In this document: piece after piece, positions 54,466-64,000 of the stretch | Layout of the letters: each line of letters starts with the position of its first letter | Position numbering within the stretch: position 1 is the stretch's first letter | Source: Nocardioides currus | GTDB lineage: Bacteria > Actinomycetota > Actinomycetes > Propionibacteriales > Nocardioidaceae | Length of the DNA: 64,000 nt | Reading direction: 5' to 3' | NCBI RefSeq assembly: GCF_003057875.1 | Contig: NZ_PYXZ01000002.1 | Span: 254-64,253, forward strand | Notes under the pieces: model-generated | Told to the model about the DNA's origin: nothing | Database searches by the model: none | What the model saw: the letters and a program-made list of their open reading frames with translations, nothing else | Made by a program: the position numbers and the translations under genes

Positions 54466-56324
54466 CCTCTCAGGGCGAGGGTGACCTCGAAGGACTGTCG
54501 GGAGATCAGCGCCGACCCGCCCCAGCCGATCGTCTCCTCGTCGAGCTCGACCCAGCCGTCGGGGAGGTCGACGGCCTCGTAGTCAGCCGGCAGGTGCACG
54601 GTCACGTTGATCGCGGACGGGCGCACGAGCCCTTGCGGGTCGACGTCGAGGCGGTAGACCAGCTCGTCGCCCGACCTGGCCGCGGCGCCCGGGACGTCGT
54701 ACGCGACGGCGAGCTCGTGCGTGGCCTGGGGGCGGAAGGGGACGGTGCGGCGCAGGAACGGCCTCCCGTAGAAGTCGCCGACGTGCGGGGTGAAGAACGC
54801 GTCGTCGACCCGCGCCACGACGTCGCTCGCACCGCGCGGCAGGAACTGGGCGAGCGACAGCGTGGCGAAGCGGGTGGAGTAGCCCTGGCGCGGGTCGCGG
54901 CCCCGGAACGGGTACGGCGTGGTGTCGTTGTGGATCCGGGTCGTCGCCGTGACCCGGGCGCTGCCGTCGGCGGCGAGCACGACGTCGGAGGTGACCGTCC
55001 GGCTCTGCCAGTAGTCGGTCTTGCTCGGCACGGCGTTCTGGGAGAAGACGCCGAGGTAGTCGTGGTCGGTGCCGGATAGCTCCCCGGTGAGGCCCAGCCG
55101 GGAGAAGGCGGCCTGGGCGTCGGGGTCGCGGAGGTAGACCGCGAAGTGGCGTCCGGCGGCGTTGTCGGACAGAGCCCGGATTTTCTCCACGAACTGCCCG
55201 GTCGCGAACAGTCGGTCGCGGAAGATCGGGACCAGCGCCTGGTTGACCTGGTGGCGCACGCGGTAGTCGGGGATCGAGTCGTAGCTGCCGATCAGGGTCG
55301 GCACGAAGTTCTCGGCCGTGATCGTGCCGTAGTAGGGGACCTCGAGCGGGCCGGTGAGCGCGACGAGGTCGCGCAGCGCCATGACGTCGATCGCGACGAG
55401 CCCGTCCATCTGCTTGCCGCGCAGGCTGCGCCACGCCCGCAGCGCCTCCTCGCCCGAGACCGTCCAGTCGGGCGCGAAGGTGGCGGTGCCGATGCGGAGC
55501 CTGCCCCGGTGGAACGGGTTGCCGTCGACCTTGGGCCAGTAGCGGGGCACGAAGGCGCGGCCGTGCGTGGCGGTGTCCTGCGGCGCGCCCATCTCGATCC
55601 TGCCCCCGCGCACCGACATCGGGGTGAAGGTCAGGGGAGTGCCGCCGGAGTAGAGCTGCTCGGCGGGGTTGAGGATCGCGACCAGGTAGTTGCGCTCGCG
55701 GTCGGCGCCGAGGACGTCCGGCAGCACGTCGGCCAGCGGGGCGAGCGAGTCGAGTCCGCGCTGCACCGGGTCGAGGCCGGCCAGCCCGTCGTCGCGGAGA
55801 TCGGCGATCCGGCCGCCCAGCAGCGGCGCGCCGGCGTCGACGGCCGCCAGCTCGCCCTGGGCGTCCGCGACGCGGTCGCGGACCTCGTCGAACCCGGCCA
55901 GCACCTCGCGCAGCGCCCGCAGGTCGACCCGCCCGTCGGTGACCAGGCTCCCCTCGTCGCCCGACAGCTGCGGCAGCACGACCAGCCCGGTCTCCGCGAC
56001 GGACGTGAGGTCGTCGAGGGCGTCCGCCAGGCGGCGTACGTCGTCGTCGGCGGCCGCGAGGACCGGCAGGTGCCGCCACGCGGCGCCCATGACCCCGTGC
56101 CGCGTCGCCACCGCCCGGTCGGCGTGCGTGCGCGCGTCCTCGACGTGGGCCTCGGCCGCGTCGAGGTCGTCGTCCTGCAGGGCGGTGACCGCCTGCTCGA
56201 GCGCCGACTGCGCCTGCCGGGCCTGCCACCACGTCCAACCGAGGGGCACCCCGATCGCCACCCCGACGAGCAGGACCCCCGCCACGAGCGCGAGGACGAT
56301 CCGGCGGGGAGGCACGGGCGACAT
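54462..56324 (-). CDS. DUF4012 membrane-anchored protein, first copy
   Basis: A 620-residue paralogue of the next gene, alignable over its length: helix IVLALVAGVLLVGVAIGVPL, core NYLVAILNPAEQLYSGGTPL and DYLGVFSQNAVPSKTDYWQSR. ATG 56324 is the start nearest rmlA; the longer frame runs into rmlA on the other strand. Tandem duplication with ATGA coupling suggests that the two work as a pair, possibly in exporting or anchoring the rhamnose-containing glycan. Confidence 0.87.
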
Positions 56325-56369
56325 GGTGCCAAACGCACCCGGGCGGTCGCCGGCACATAGGCTGCCGGC

Positions 56370-57245
56370 ATGCGCGGAATCATTCTGGCCGGTGGCACCG
56401 GGTCGCGACTGCACCCGATCACGCAGGGCATCAGCAAGCAGCTCGTGCCCGTCTACGACAAGCCGATGATCTACTACCCGCTCTCGACGCTGATGCTCGC
56501 GGGGATCCGGGACGTCCTGATCATCACGACCCCGCACGAGGCCGAGGGCTTCCACCGCCTGCTGGGCGACGGGTCGCAGTTCGGCGTCAACATCACCTTC
56601 GCCGTGCAGCCCAGCCCCGACGGGCTCGCGCAGGCCTTCATCATCGGCGCCGACCACATCGGCTCCGACACGGCCGGGCTCGTGCTCGGCGACAACATCT
56701 TCTACGGCACCGGCCTCGGCAACCGGCTGCGGCGCTTCGAGACACTCGACGGTGCGGCCGTCTTCGGCTACCACGTGGCCGACCCGAAGGCCTACGGCGT
56801 CGTCGAGTTCGACGACCAGGGTCGCGCGCTGTCGCTGGAGGAGAAGCCCGAGCAGCCCAAGAGCCACTTCGCGGTGCCGGGCCTCTACTTCTACGACAAC
56901 GACGTGATCGGCCACGCCGCCGACCTGAAGCCGTCGGCGCGCGGCGAGCTGGAGATCACCGACCTCAACCGGATCTACCTCGAGCAGGGCAAGCTCCAGG
57001 TCGAGGTGCTGCCGCGCGGCACCGCCTGGCTCGACACCGGCACGTTCGACTCGCTCAACGACGCCAGCAACTTCGTGCGCACCATCGAGGGCCGGCAGGG
57101 CTTCAAGATCGGTGCGCCGGAGGAGGTCGCGTGGCGGATGGGCTTCCTCTCCGACGCCGAGCTCGCCGAGCGGGCCGAGCCGCTGGTGAAGAGCGGGTAC
57201 GGCGCCTACCTCCTCGGGCTGCTCGAGGAGCAGGCCGGGCGCTGA
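56370..57245 (+). CDS. rmlA: Glucose-1-phosphate thymidylyltransferase
   Basis: A 291-residue nucleotidyltransferase: [26 protein letters not shown] is the RmlA signature, followed by LGDNIFYG and the sugar-binding EEKPEQPKS. It makes dTDP-glucose, step one of dTDP-L-rhamnose synthesis; steps two to four are encoded by rmlB and rmlCD nearby. -10 TAGGCT (56358-56363) ends 6 nt before ATG (leaderless). Its stop codon is part of the first 22-bp repeat of the array that follows. Confidence 0.95.
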   Translation: MRGIILAGGTGSRLHPITQGISKQLVPVYDKPMIYYPLSTLMLAGIRDVLIITTPHEAEGFHRLLGDGSQFGVNITFAVQPSPDGLAQAFIIGADHIGSDTAGLVLGDNIFYGTGLGNRLRRFETLDGAAVFGYHVADPKAYGVVEFDDQGRALSLEEKPEQPKSHFAVPGLYFYDNDVIGHAADLKPSARGELEITDLNRIYLEQGKLQVEVLPRGTAWLDTGTFDSLNDASNFVRTIEGRQGFKIGAPEEVAWRMGFLSDAELAERAEPLVKSGYGAYLLGLLEEQAGR

Positions 57246-57454
57246 GTCGGCGCCAATCACCGGCTGAGTCGGCGTCAATGACTGGCTGAGTCGGCGTCAA
57301 TGACTGGCTGAGTCGGCGTCAATGACTGGCCGAGTCGGCGTCAATGACTGGCTGAGTCGGCGTCAATGACTGGCTGAGTCGGCGTCAATCACCGGGTTCA
57401 CGCCGACTCGACACCGGGTTCACGCCGACTCGGCACCGGGTTCACGCCGACTCG
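57242..57454. repeat. 22-bp tandem array with an orientation switch
   Basis: Seven head-to-tail 22-bp units (57242-57395; consensus starts CTGAGTCGGCGTCAAT) are followed by two full and one partial 22-bp units on the other strand (57396-57454; GTTCACGCCGACTCGGCACC). Both types share the 10-bp core GAGTCGGCGT. The stop codons of rmlA (57243-57245) and of the convergent rmd-like gene (57442-57444) lie in the first and last units. At the switch, GAGTCGGCGT and ACGCCGACTC (57376-57409) form a hairpin usable as a two-way terminator. No spacers, so not CRISPR. This is all that the 57246-57441 gap contains. Confidence 0.9.
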
Positions 57455-58394
57455 TCGAGCAGCGCCAGGTCGGCGGCGACCATCGCCGCCACGATCCCGT
57501 CGAAGTCGACCGTCGGCTCCCAGCCCAGCCGGTCACGCGCGTGTGTCGGGTCGCCCGTGAGATCGGTGGCGTCCGCGGGCCGGACGAAGGCGGGGTCGGT
57601 GGCGACCAGCGGCTCCCAGTCGCTGATCCCGGCGTGCCGGAACGCCGCCTCGACGAAGTCGCGCACGGTGTGGCCGACCCCGGTCGCCACCACGAAGTCA
57701 TCGGCCTCGTCGGTGCGCGCCGCCCGCAGCATCGCGTCGACGTAGTCGGGCGCCCAGCCCCAGTCGCGGCGGGCGTCGAGGTTGCCGAGGGTCAGGATGT
57801 CGGCGCGGCCACGCGCGATGGCGGCGACGCCGCTGGTGATCTTGCGGGTGACGAACCGCTCGGGTCGCCGCGGCGACTCGTGGTTGTAGAGCACAAGGCT
57901 CGAGGCGTGCAGCCCGCGCGATCGCTGGACCGCGACCGACAGGTGGGCGAAGGCCTTCGCAGCGCCGTACGGGTTGAGCGGGCGCACGGGCGTGCGCTCG
58001 GACTGCGGGGACGCGTCGGGCTCGCCGAAGATCTCCGCGCTCGAGGCCTGCACGAACCGCACGTGGTCGCCGACCTGCCGGGCCGACTCCATCAGCGCGA
58101 CCGCGGCGAGGCCGTTGACGTGGGCGGTGAGGTCGGGCTCGTCCCACGACTGCGCCACCGAGCTGATGGCCGCGAGGTTGTAGACCTCGTCGGGGGCGAG
58201 GTCGAGCACGAGCCGTCGCGTCGCCTCGACGTCGCCGAGGTCACCGACGTGGGTGACGACCTCGGGCGGGGTGTACGTCGCCGCCGACTCGTCACGCAGG
58301 ACGAGCGCGTGCACCTCCGTGCCGTCGGCGAGCAGGCGCTCGGCGAGGTAGCTGCCGTCCTGGCCGCCGATGCCGGTCACGAAGGCGCGGGCGG

Positions 58395-58398
<4 letters not shown>
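57442..58398 (-). CDS. GDP-mannose dehydratase-family SDR, probably GDP-6-deoxymannose reductase (RMD)
   Basis: A 318-residue extended SDR: NADP motif [17 protein letters not shown], catalytic [10 protein letters not shown] and [10 protein letters not shown]. It is clearly related to the gmd product encoded just upstream (both have [23 protein letters not shown] blocks). Gmd-Rmd pairs make GDP-4-keto-6-deoxymannose and reduce it to GDP-D-rhamnose, so RMD is favoured; a second dehydratase is possible. GTG 58398 overlaps the gmd stop. Its stop is in the tandem array. Confidence 0.8.
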
Positions 58399-59375
<977 letters not shown>

Positions 59376-59418
59376 GCGGGCCAGTGTGTCAGCCGCGCTG
59401 GCCGTAGGCTGCCGGACC

Positions 59419-60432
59419 ATGAAGATCCTCGTCAGCGGTGGAGCGGGCTACATCGGCTCGCACACCGTCCTCCAGCTCATCGCCGCCGGCCACGACGTCG
59501 TCATCGTCGACAACTTCAGCAACTCCCGACCGACCGTGCTGGGGCGCCTGGAGGCGCTGACCGGCCAGGCCATGTCGATGCACGCGTTCGACCTGTGCGA
59601 CTACGACAAGACCGAGCACCTCTTCGCCACCGAGGACTTCGACGCCGTCATCCACTTCGCCGGCCACAAGGCCGTGGGCGAGAGCGTCGAGAAGCCGCTG
59701 GACTACTACGAGAACAACCTCGGCTCGACGTTCTCGCTGGTGCGCGCGATGCAGCGCTACGACGTCGACAAGCTGGTCTTCTCCTCGAGCGCGACGGTCT
59801 ACGGCACCGACCAGGCGGGCGCGACCGAGGACCGGCGCACCTTCGCGACCAACCCCTACGGCTGGACCAAGGTCATGCAGGAGCAGATCCTGCGCGACGT
59901 CGCCGTGGCGGCGCCCCAGATGCGCTTCGCCCTCCTGCGCTACTTCAACCCCGTCGGCGCGCACCCGTCCGGCACCATCGGCGAGGACCCCAACGGCATC
60001 CCCAACAACCTGATGCCGTTCATCGCGCAGGTCGCGGTCGGCAAGCGCGAGAAGCTCAGCGTGTACGGCGACGACTACGACACCGTCGACGGCACCGGCG
60101 TGCGCGACTACATCCACGTCGAGGACCTGGCCGCCGGACACGTCGCCGCCCTCGAGGCGCTGACGACGACCACCGAGCCGGTGAACACCTGGAACCTCGG
60201 CTCCGGGCAGGGCACCAGCGTCCTCCAGCTGCTCAAGGCCTTCGAGCGGGTGGTCGGTCGCGAGCTGCCCTACGAGGTGGTCGCCCGCCGTCCCGGTGAC
60301 GTCGCCTCCTCCTTCGCCGACCCGTCGAAGGCCAACGCCGAGCTGGGCTGGCGCACGAAGAAGACGATCGACGACATGTGCGCCGACGTGTGGCGCTGGC
60401 AGTCGCAGAATCCCGAGGGGTACGGCGGCTGA
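59419..60432 (+). CDS. galE: UDP-glucose 4-epimerase
   Basis: This 337-residue SDR has the NAD motif [17 protein letters not shown], catalytic [10 protein letters not shown] and [12 protein letters not shown], and the family's [13 protein letters not shown]. It interconverts UDP-glucose and UDP-galactose for the surface glycan. -10 TAGGCT (59405-59410) ends 8 nt before ATG 59419. Its TGA shares a base with the amidase ATG (TGATG). Confidence 0.95.
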   Translation: MKILVSGGAGYIGSHTVLQLIAAGHDVVIVDNFSNSRPTVLGRLEALTGQAMSMHAFDLCDYDKTEHLFATEDFDAVIHFAGHKAVGESVEKPLDYYENNLGSTFSLVRAMQRYDVDKLVFSSSATVYGTDQAGATEDRRTFATNPYGWTKVMQEQILRDVAVAAPQMRFALLRYFNPVGAHPSGTIGEDPNGIPNNLMPFIAQVAVGKREKLSVYGDDYDTVDGTGVRDYIHVEDLAAGHVAALEALTTTTEPVNTWNLGSGQGTSVLQLLKAFERVVGRELPYEVVARRPGDVASSFADPSKANAELGWRTKKTIDDMCADVWRWQSQNPEGYGG

Positions 60433-61139
60433 TGCTGACCGGCTTCGCGGGGGTGGTGCTCGCCGCGGCCCTCCCGTTGGCGGGGTCGACGGTCGTCATC
60501 GACCCCGGCCACCAGCTCGGCAACCACAACTTCCCGGTCCAGATCAACCGCCCGGTGCCTGCGGGCGGGTTCACCAAGCCGTGCAACACCACCGGCACGG
60601 CCACCGCCGGCGGCTACGCCGAGGCGACCTTCGCCTGGCAGGTCTCCCGGGCGCTGAAGCGCACGCTGGTCGCCGAGGGCGCGGCCGTGGTGATGACGCG
60701 CCACGCCAACCGCGAGGACCGCTGGGGGCCGTGCGTCGACGTCCGGGGGCGGGCCGGCAACAAGGTGCAGGCAGACCTCCTCGTCTCCGTCCACGGCGAC
60801 GGGTCCTACGCCGCCGGCGCCCGTGGTTTCCACGTGATCGCGCCCGCCGACCGCGCGCCGTGGACGGCCGACATCCACGACTCGTCGATGCGGCTCGCCC
60901 TCGCCGTACGCACCGGACTGGGGCGCGCGGGCTTCCCGGTCGCCAACTACATCGCCGGCGGGGACGGTCTCGACGTCCGCTCCGACCTCGCCACGCTGAA
61001 CCTCTCCGACGTGCCGGCCGTGATGGTCGAGCTCGGCAACATGCGCAGCGCGTCCGAGGCGCGGGTGATGACGACGAGGGCCGGACGCGCGCGGTACGCC
61101 GCCGGGCTGGCCGAGGGCGTCAGGTCGTTCCTGGGCTGA
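60432..61139 (+). CDS. N-acetylmuramoyl-L-alanine amidase (amidase_3)
   Basis: A 235-residue exported enzyme: short hydrophobic N terminus (LTGFAGVVLAAALPLAG), then zinc ligands in VVIDPGHQLGN (His) and SVHGDG (His), with the catalytic Glu in VMVELGN. It cuts peptide stems from peptidoglycan. No wall-binding repeats are attached. Coupled to galE by TGATG, which suggests shared expression with wall-glycan synthesis. Confidence 0.9.
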   Translation: MLTGFAGVVLAAALPLAGSTVVIDPGHQLGNHNFPVQINRPVPAGGFTKPCNTTGTATAGGYAEATFAWQVSRALKRTLVAEGAAVVMTRHANREDRWGPCVDVRGRAGNKVQADLLVSVHGDGSYAAGARGFHVIAPADRAPWTADIHDSSMRLALAVRTGLGRAGFPVANYIAGGDGLDVRSDLATLNLSDVPAVMVELGNMRSASEARVMTTRAGRARYAAGLAEGVRSFLG

Positions 61140-61146
61140 GCGGGCC

Positions 61147-61803
61147 TCAGGTCAGCGAGGCGGCGAGCGTGCGGGACAACCAGTCGGCGTAGGCCTCGAC
61201 GGTCCAGCCGCGCTGGAGGACCAGGAGGTCGAAGACCTCGACGGCGATGCAGGCCCACAGCACGTCGCGCGCCTCCTCGACGCCGATCCCGGCGCGCAGC
61301 TGCCCGGTGTCGACGAGGTGACGCGCGACCATGGTCATGCCGGCCAGTCGCTCGTCCTGCAGGGTCGCCCACAGCTCGGCGATGGCCGGGTCGGAGTGTG
61401 CTCCGTTGCGCAGGGCCAGCTGCACCCGAGCCGACTGCGCGCCACGGCGCGCGGCCCCCGCGGCGTAGAGGCGCAGCTTCTCCCGGACGTCCGGCTCGGC
61501 CCGGATGGCCAGCGCCTCCGGGCGCTCGGCGACGGGCACGGGATCGTCGTCGCCGGCGATGGCCACGTCGAACACGACCTTGACGAGGGCGGCCTTCGTG
61601 CCGAACCCCTTGTAGATGCTCTCCGGGGAGACGCCGGCGCGTCGGGCGACCTCGACCACCGTCGTCGCGCTGTAGCCGACCTCCTCGAGGAGCTCCTGGG
61701 CGGCCGCGATCACGGCCCGGCGGCTGGCGAGGGCACGGGCGCGGCGACCACTCGCGTCGTAGGAGCGCGTGGGTCTGTTGACGTCGTCGGGCATCGGGTC
61801 CAT
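61147..61803 (-). CDS. TetR-family repressor
   Basis: A 218-residue regulator with a standard TetR helix-turn-helix (YSATTVVEVARRAGVSPESIYKGFGTKAAL) and a helical ligand domain. Start ATG 61803 or 61794 (both in frame; the second has AGGATGG). It is divergent from a SnoaL-like gene; a small palindrome lies between, so it probably represses both. Inducer unknown. Confidence 0.87.
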   Translation of the reverse strand: MDPMPDDVNRPTRSYDASGRRARALASRRAVIAAAQELLEEVGYSATTVVEVARRAGVSPESIYKGFGTKAALVKVVFDVAIAGDDDPVPVAERPEALAIRAEPDVREKLRLYAAGAARRGAQSARVQLALRNGAHSDPAIAELWATLQDERLAGMTMVARHLVDTGQLRAGIGVEEARDVLWACIAVEVFDLLVLQRGWTVEAYADWLSRTLAASLT

Positions 61804-61810
61804 CCTATTC

Positions 61811-61829
61811 GTTACATGTTCACTGTAAT
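61811..61829. promoter_or_regulatory. Probable TetR operator
   Basis: GTTACA-TGTTCAC-TGTAAT: TTACA and TGTAA arms around a 7-nt centre, in the 40-bp divergent region. The AT content is much higher than in the flanks. Confidence 0.6.
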
Positions 61830-61843
61830 CAAAAGGAGGTGTC

Positions 61844-62380
61844 ATGGACGCGCACGACACGGTGCGACCGTCGCTGTCGGCGAGCGAGACGGCCGTGCGC
61901 AGCATCGACGTCATGGCCGTCGGCGACCTGGCGGACTTCGAGGCCGTCGTCGCGCCCGGAGCGGTCAACCGCGAGGACGCGGTCGAGCCGCCGGCGTGCC
62001 GGGTCGGCGGGCCCGAGGGTTTCCACGCCACGGCCCTGTGGCTGCGGGCGGCCTACAGCGACTTGCGCCACGAGATGGACCACGTCGTCGCCGAGCGCGA
62101 CCTGGTGGTGGTGCACGCGACGATGTCTGGCTGCCACACCGGCGACTTCGTCCTCCACGGCCCGGACGGAACGGTGGATCGTGTGTGGGCGCCGACCGGG
62201 CGGACCTTCGCCGTCGCCCAGACGCACTGGTTCCGCCTCGCGGACGGACTCGTCACCGAGCACTGGGCGGTGCGCGACGACCTGGGCCAGAGCCTCCAGC
62301 TCGGGTGGGTGCCGCCGACGCCGCGCTACCTGGTGCGGTGCGCGCTCGCCACGCGTCGTGCCCGCCGGGCGCTCAGGTGA
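61844..62380 (+). CDS. SnoaL-like ester cyclase/polyketide cyclase-fold protein
   Basis: A 178-residue NTF2-like protein: VMAVGDLADFEAVVAPGAVNRE, GPEGFHATALWLRAAYSDL and FRLADGLVTEHWAVRDDLGQ are SnoaL-fold landmarks. These small enzymes or binding proteins act on varied small molecules; the substrate is unknown. A very strong RBS AAGGAGGT lies 5 nt before ATG. The TetR divergent to it is its likely regulator. Confidence 0.85.
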   Translation: MDAHDTVRPSLSASETAVRSIDVMAVGDLADFEAVVAPGAVNREDAVEPPACRVGGPEGFHATALWLRAAYSDLRHEMDHVVAERDLVVVHATMSGCHTGDFVLHGPDGTVDRVWAPTGRTFAVAQTHWFRLADGLVTEHWAVRDDLGQSLQLGWVPPTPRYLVRCALATRRARRALR

Positions 62381-63608
62381 CCGCGTTGCGGGTCGCGAAC
62401 CGTGCCTCGCGCCAGACCCCGGACTCGAGGACGTCGGCGAGGACGTCGACGGCGTCCCACACGTCGGCGTACCCGACGTAGAGCGGGGTGAAGCCGAAGC
62501 GCATCAGGTCGGGGGCGCGGAAGTCGCCGATGACTCCGCGCTCGATCAGCGCGGCCATCGGGGCGTAGCCGTCCTCGTGGCGCAGCGAGACCTGGCTGCC
62601 GCGGACGGCGTGGTCACGCGGCGTGACGACCTCGACGTGGTCGGGGACCCGGGACTCGACGAGCTCGATGAACAGGTCGGTGAGGGCCAGGCTCTTCGCG
62701 CGCAGGGCTGCCATGTCGACGCGGTCCCAGATCTCGAGGCTGGCCTCGAGACCGGCGTAGCTCAGCAGCGGTGGCGTGCCCACGAGGAAGCGGGTGATCC
62801 CCGGTGCGGGCTCGTAGGAGTCGGTGAACTCGAACGGGCGCGCGTGGCCGTGCCAGCCCGCGAGCGGCTGCGTCGCCGCGTCCTGGTGGCGCGACGCGAC
62901 GTAGATGAATGCGGGGGCGCCGGGGCCACCGTTGAGGTACTTGTACGAGCACCCGACGGCGAAGTCCGCACCGCAGCCGTCGAGGTCGACGGGCACGGCA
63001 CCGACGCTGTGGCTCAGGTCCCAGATCATCAGCGCACCGGCGGCCTGCACCTGTGCGGTGACGGCGGCCATGTCGTACATCCGGCCCGTGCGGTAGTCGA
63101 CCTGCGTGAGCACGACGACCGCCACCTGCTCGTCGAGGACGTCGGCGAGCGTGGGGCCGTCGGCCGAGATGAGCCGACGCTCGTGGTGGCTGCCCGTGGC
63201 GCCCTCCATCATGTAGAGGTCGGTCGGGAAGTTGTCGCGGTCACCCACCACCGCGTGCCGGTCGGGGCGGAGCGTGAGGGCCGCGGCGAGCGCCTTGAAG
63301 AGGTTGATCGAGGTGGAGTCGCACACCACGACCTGTCCCGGCCCGGCGCCGACGAGCGCTCCGACGCGGTCGCCGAGGGTGCGCGGCTTGTCGAACCAGC
63401 CGGCGTCGTTCCAGCTGCGGATCAGGCCCTGGCCCCACTCCTGCGTCACCACGTGCTCGATCCGCGACGCGGTGTGCGCGGGCAGGACGCCGAGGGAGTT
63501 GCCGTCGAGGTAGATCACCCCGTCGGGGATCACGAAGTCGTCGCGGAAGCCCGCCAGCGGGTCCTTGACGTCCAGCTCGACGCAGGACTCGCGGGTGGGG
63601 GTGGTCAT
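62373..63608 (-). CDS. kynU: Kynureninase
   Basis: A 411-residue PLP enzyme of the aspartate aminotransferase fold. Visible are IYLDGNSLGVLP near the N terminus, DRDNFPTDLYMMEG, WDLSHSVGAVPVDL (PLP-binding Asp) and CSYKYLNGGPGAPAF with the PLP-binding Lys. It splits kynurenine to anthranilate and alanine in tryptophan breakdown. ATG 63608 overlaps the stop of the upstream gene (ATGA). Its last 8 nt overlap the convergent SnoaL-like gene. Confidence 0.95.
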   Translation of the reverse strand: MTTPTRESCVELDVKDPLAGFRDDFVIPDGVIYLDGNSLGVLPAHTASRIEHVVTQEWGQGLIRSWNDAGWFDKPRTLGDRVGALVGAGPGQVVVCDSTSINLFKALAAALTLRPDRHAVVGDRDNFPTDLYMMEGATGSHHERRLISADGPTLADVLDEQVAVVVLTQVDYRTGRMYDMAAVTAQVQAAGALMIWDLSHSVGAVPVDLDGCGADFAVGCSYKYLNGGPGAPAFIYVASRHQDAATQPLAGWHGHARPFEFTDSYEPAPGITRFLVGTPPLLSYAGLEASLEIWDRVDMAALRAKSLALTDLFIELVESRVPDHVEVVTPRDHAVRGSQVSLRHEDGYAPMAALIERGVIGDFRAPDLMRFGFTPLYVGYADVWDAVDVLADVLESGVWREARFATRNAVT

Positions 63609-64000
63609 CGGACCTCCAGGGTCGAGAGGGCGTTGAGGACGACCCGCAGGTGCGGGACCTCGTGGATGCGGAGCAGGTGGGCGCCACCGAGGACGGCGAG
63701 CACGGCGAAGAACCCCTCGGCCTTGCGGAACTCGTCGCCGAAGATGTCGTAGTTGTGCGGCAGCACGTTGCACACCGGCGCGCCGAGCGGGCGGAGCCGG
63801 AAGGTCTGGGTGAGCACCTTCGTCTGGTGGTTGGCGCGGCCGACCGGGTCGAGCAGGTTGCCGTAGTGGAAGCCCATCCCGGGGTCGATGACCACGCGGT
63901 CGACGCCGAGCGAGCGGGCCCGCTCGAGCCGGGCGCCGAAGTGGTCGAGGAGGGCGGGGATCGGGTCGGCGTCGGGAGGCACGTCGGTGGGCTCGCGGAC
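63605..64000 (-). CDS. Dihydropteroate-synthase-like (pterin-binding fold) protein, 5' truncated
   Basis: The frame is open to the window edge; 131 C-terminal residues are seen. VVIDPGMGFHYGNLLDPV matches the DPG(M/I)GF phosphate-binding loop of the pterin-binding TIM barrel, and LLRIHEVPHLRVVLNAL matches its C-terminal R-(V/I)-H-(D/E)-V motif. The loop does not have the GKT of true DHPS, so a paralogue of unknown substrate is more likely. It is coupled by ATGA to kynU, hinting at a joint pathway. Confidence 0.75.
   Translation of the reverse strand, partial: VREPTDVPPDADPIPALLDHFGARLERARSLGVDRVVIDPGMGFHYGNLLDPVGRANHQTKVLTQTFRLRPLGAPVCNVLPHNYDIFGDEFRKAEGFFAVLAVLGGAHLLRIHEVPHLRVVLNALSTLEVR

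Noticed and set aside
57242..57454. CRISPR array
   Set aside because: Repeats are directly adjacent with no unique spacers, reverse orientation midway, and no cas genes are present.

Overview
The window is high-GC actinobacterial chromosome, most like a Nocardioides or other Nocardioidaceae genome. Evidence for this is the GC-rich third codon positions, frequent GTG starts, GTGA/ATGA coupling between genes, a mycothiol synthase (mshD), a GlnR-type regulator, paired CrcB subunits, a DUF4012 pair and an HbhA-like Lys/Ala-rich protein. Many genes appear to be transcribed leaderless: a TAnnnT -10 hexamer ends 6-8 nt before the start codon. No rRNA, integrase, transposase or CRISPR array was seen. 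Everything here is read by eye from the sequence; no database search was run.

Layout. (1) 1-7.7 kb, housekeeping: a lone receiver-domain protein, tRNA-Glu, tRNA-Asp, a zincin-type metallopeptidase, an ATPase-crcB-crcB operon, a type II NADH dehydrogenase, tRNA-Lys, a cold-shock gene with a long leader, and a MutT1-type Nudix/phosphatase protein. (2) 7.8-17.3 kb, phosphate: pstSCAB behind a clear PHO box, pit with its DUF47 partner, and polyphosphate kinase. A broken AbiEi/DUF559-type gene sits between pstB and pit. (3) 17.3-24 kb: an esterase, an O-acyltransferase, DsrE, nitrobindin, YgfZ, mshD, glnR and a MoaD-like protein. (4) 24.2-36.2 kb, surface polysaccharide: a secreted repeat protein, an O-antigen ligase/polymerase, a Wzz-like protein, a Wzx-like flippase, glycosyltransferases, an FkbM methyltransferase, an acyltransferase and a GDP-mannose-epimerase-like enzyme. 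(5) 37-46 kb, sulfur: a cysteine-type leader peptide with RNA hairpins ahead of sseA-sseC-thioredoxin-DUF4395, then the operon cysC(fusion)-tauE-dtd-cysD-cysN. (6) 46-49 kb: asparaginase, an XRE regulator with a palindromic operator, an HbhA-like protein, DUF2516. (7) 48.7-60.4 kb, sugar nucleotides: a mannose cupin, rmlCD, rmlB, two DUF4012 proteins, rmlA, rmd/gmd, galE. A second broken AbiEi/DUF559-type gene, bracketed by two 77-nt palindromes, lies inside this block. (8) 60.4-64 kb: an amidase, a TetR-SnoaL pair, kynureninase and a truncated pterin-binding-domain gene.

How the genes work together. Regions 4 and 7 together supply dTDP-L-rhamnose, a GDP-6-deoxyhexose and UDP-galactose, plus transferases and Wzx/Wzy-like export for a decorated polysaccharide. 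The Wzz-like protein has lost its kinase P-loop, while a tyrosine-phosphatase domain is fused to the APS kinase. Region 2 takes up and stores phosphate. Region 5 assimilates sulfate.

Most unusual items: two inactivated AbiEi/DUF559-type genes, each flanked by a matched pair of palindromic elements; a triple-domain CysC-phosphatase fusion; a leader peptide/attenuator ahead of sseA; a 22-bp tandem array that flips orientation between convergent genes and contains both stop codons; a 118-bp palindrome that encodes the end of a glycosyltransferase; and two micro-ORFs that bridge neighbouring genes by ATGA overlaps at both ends.
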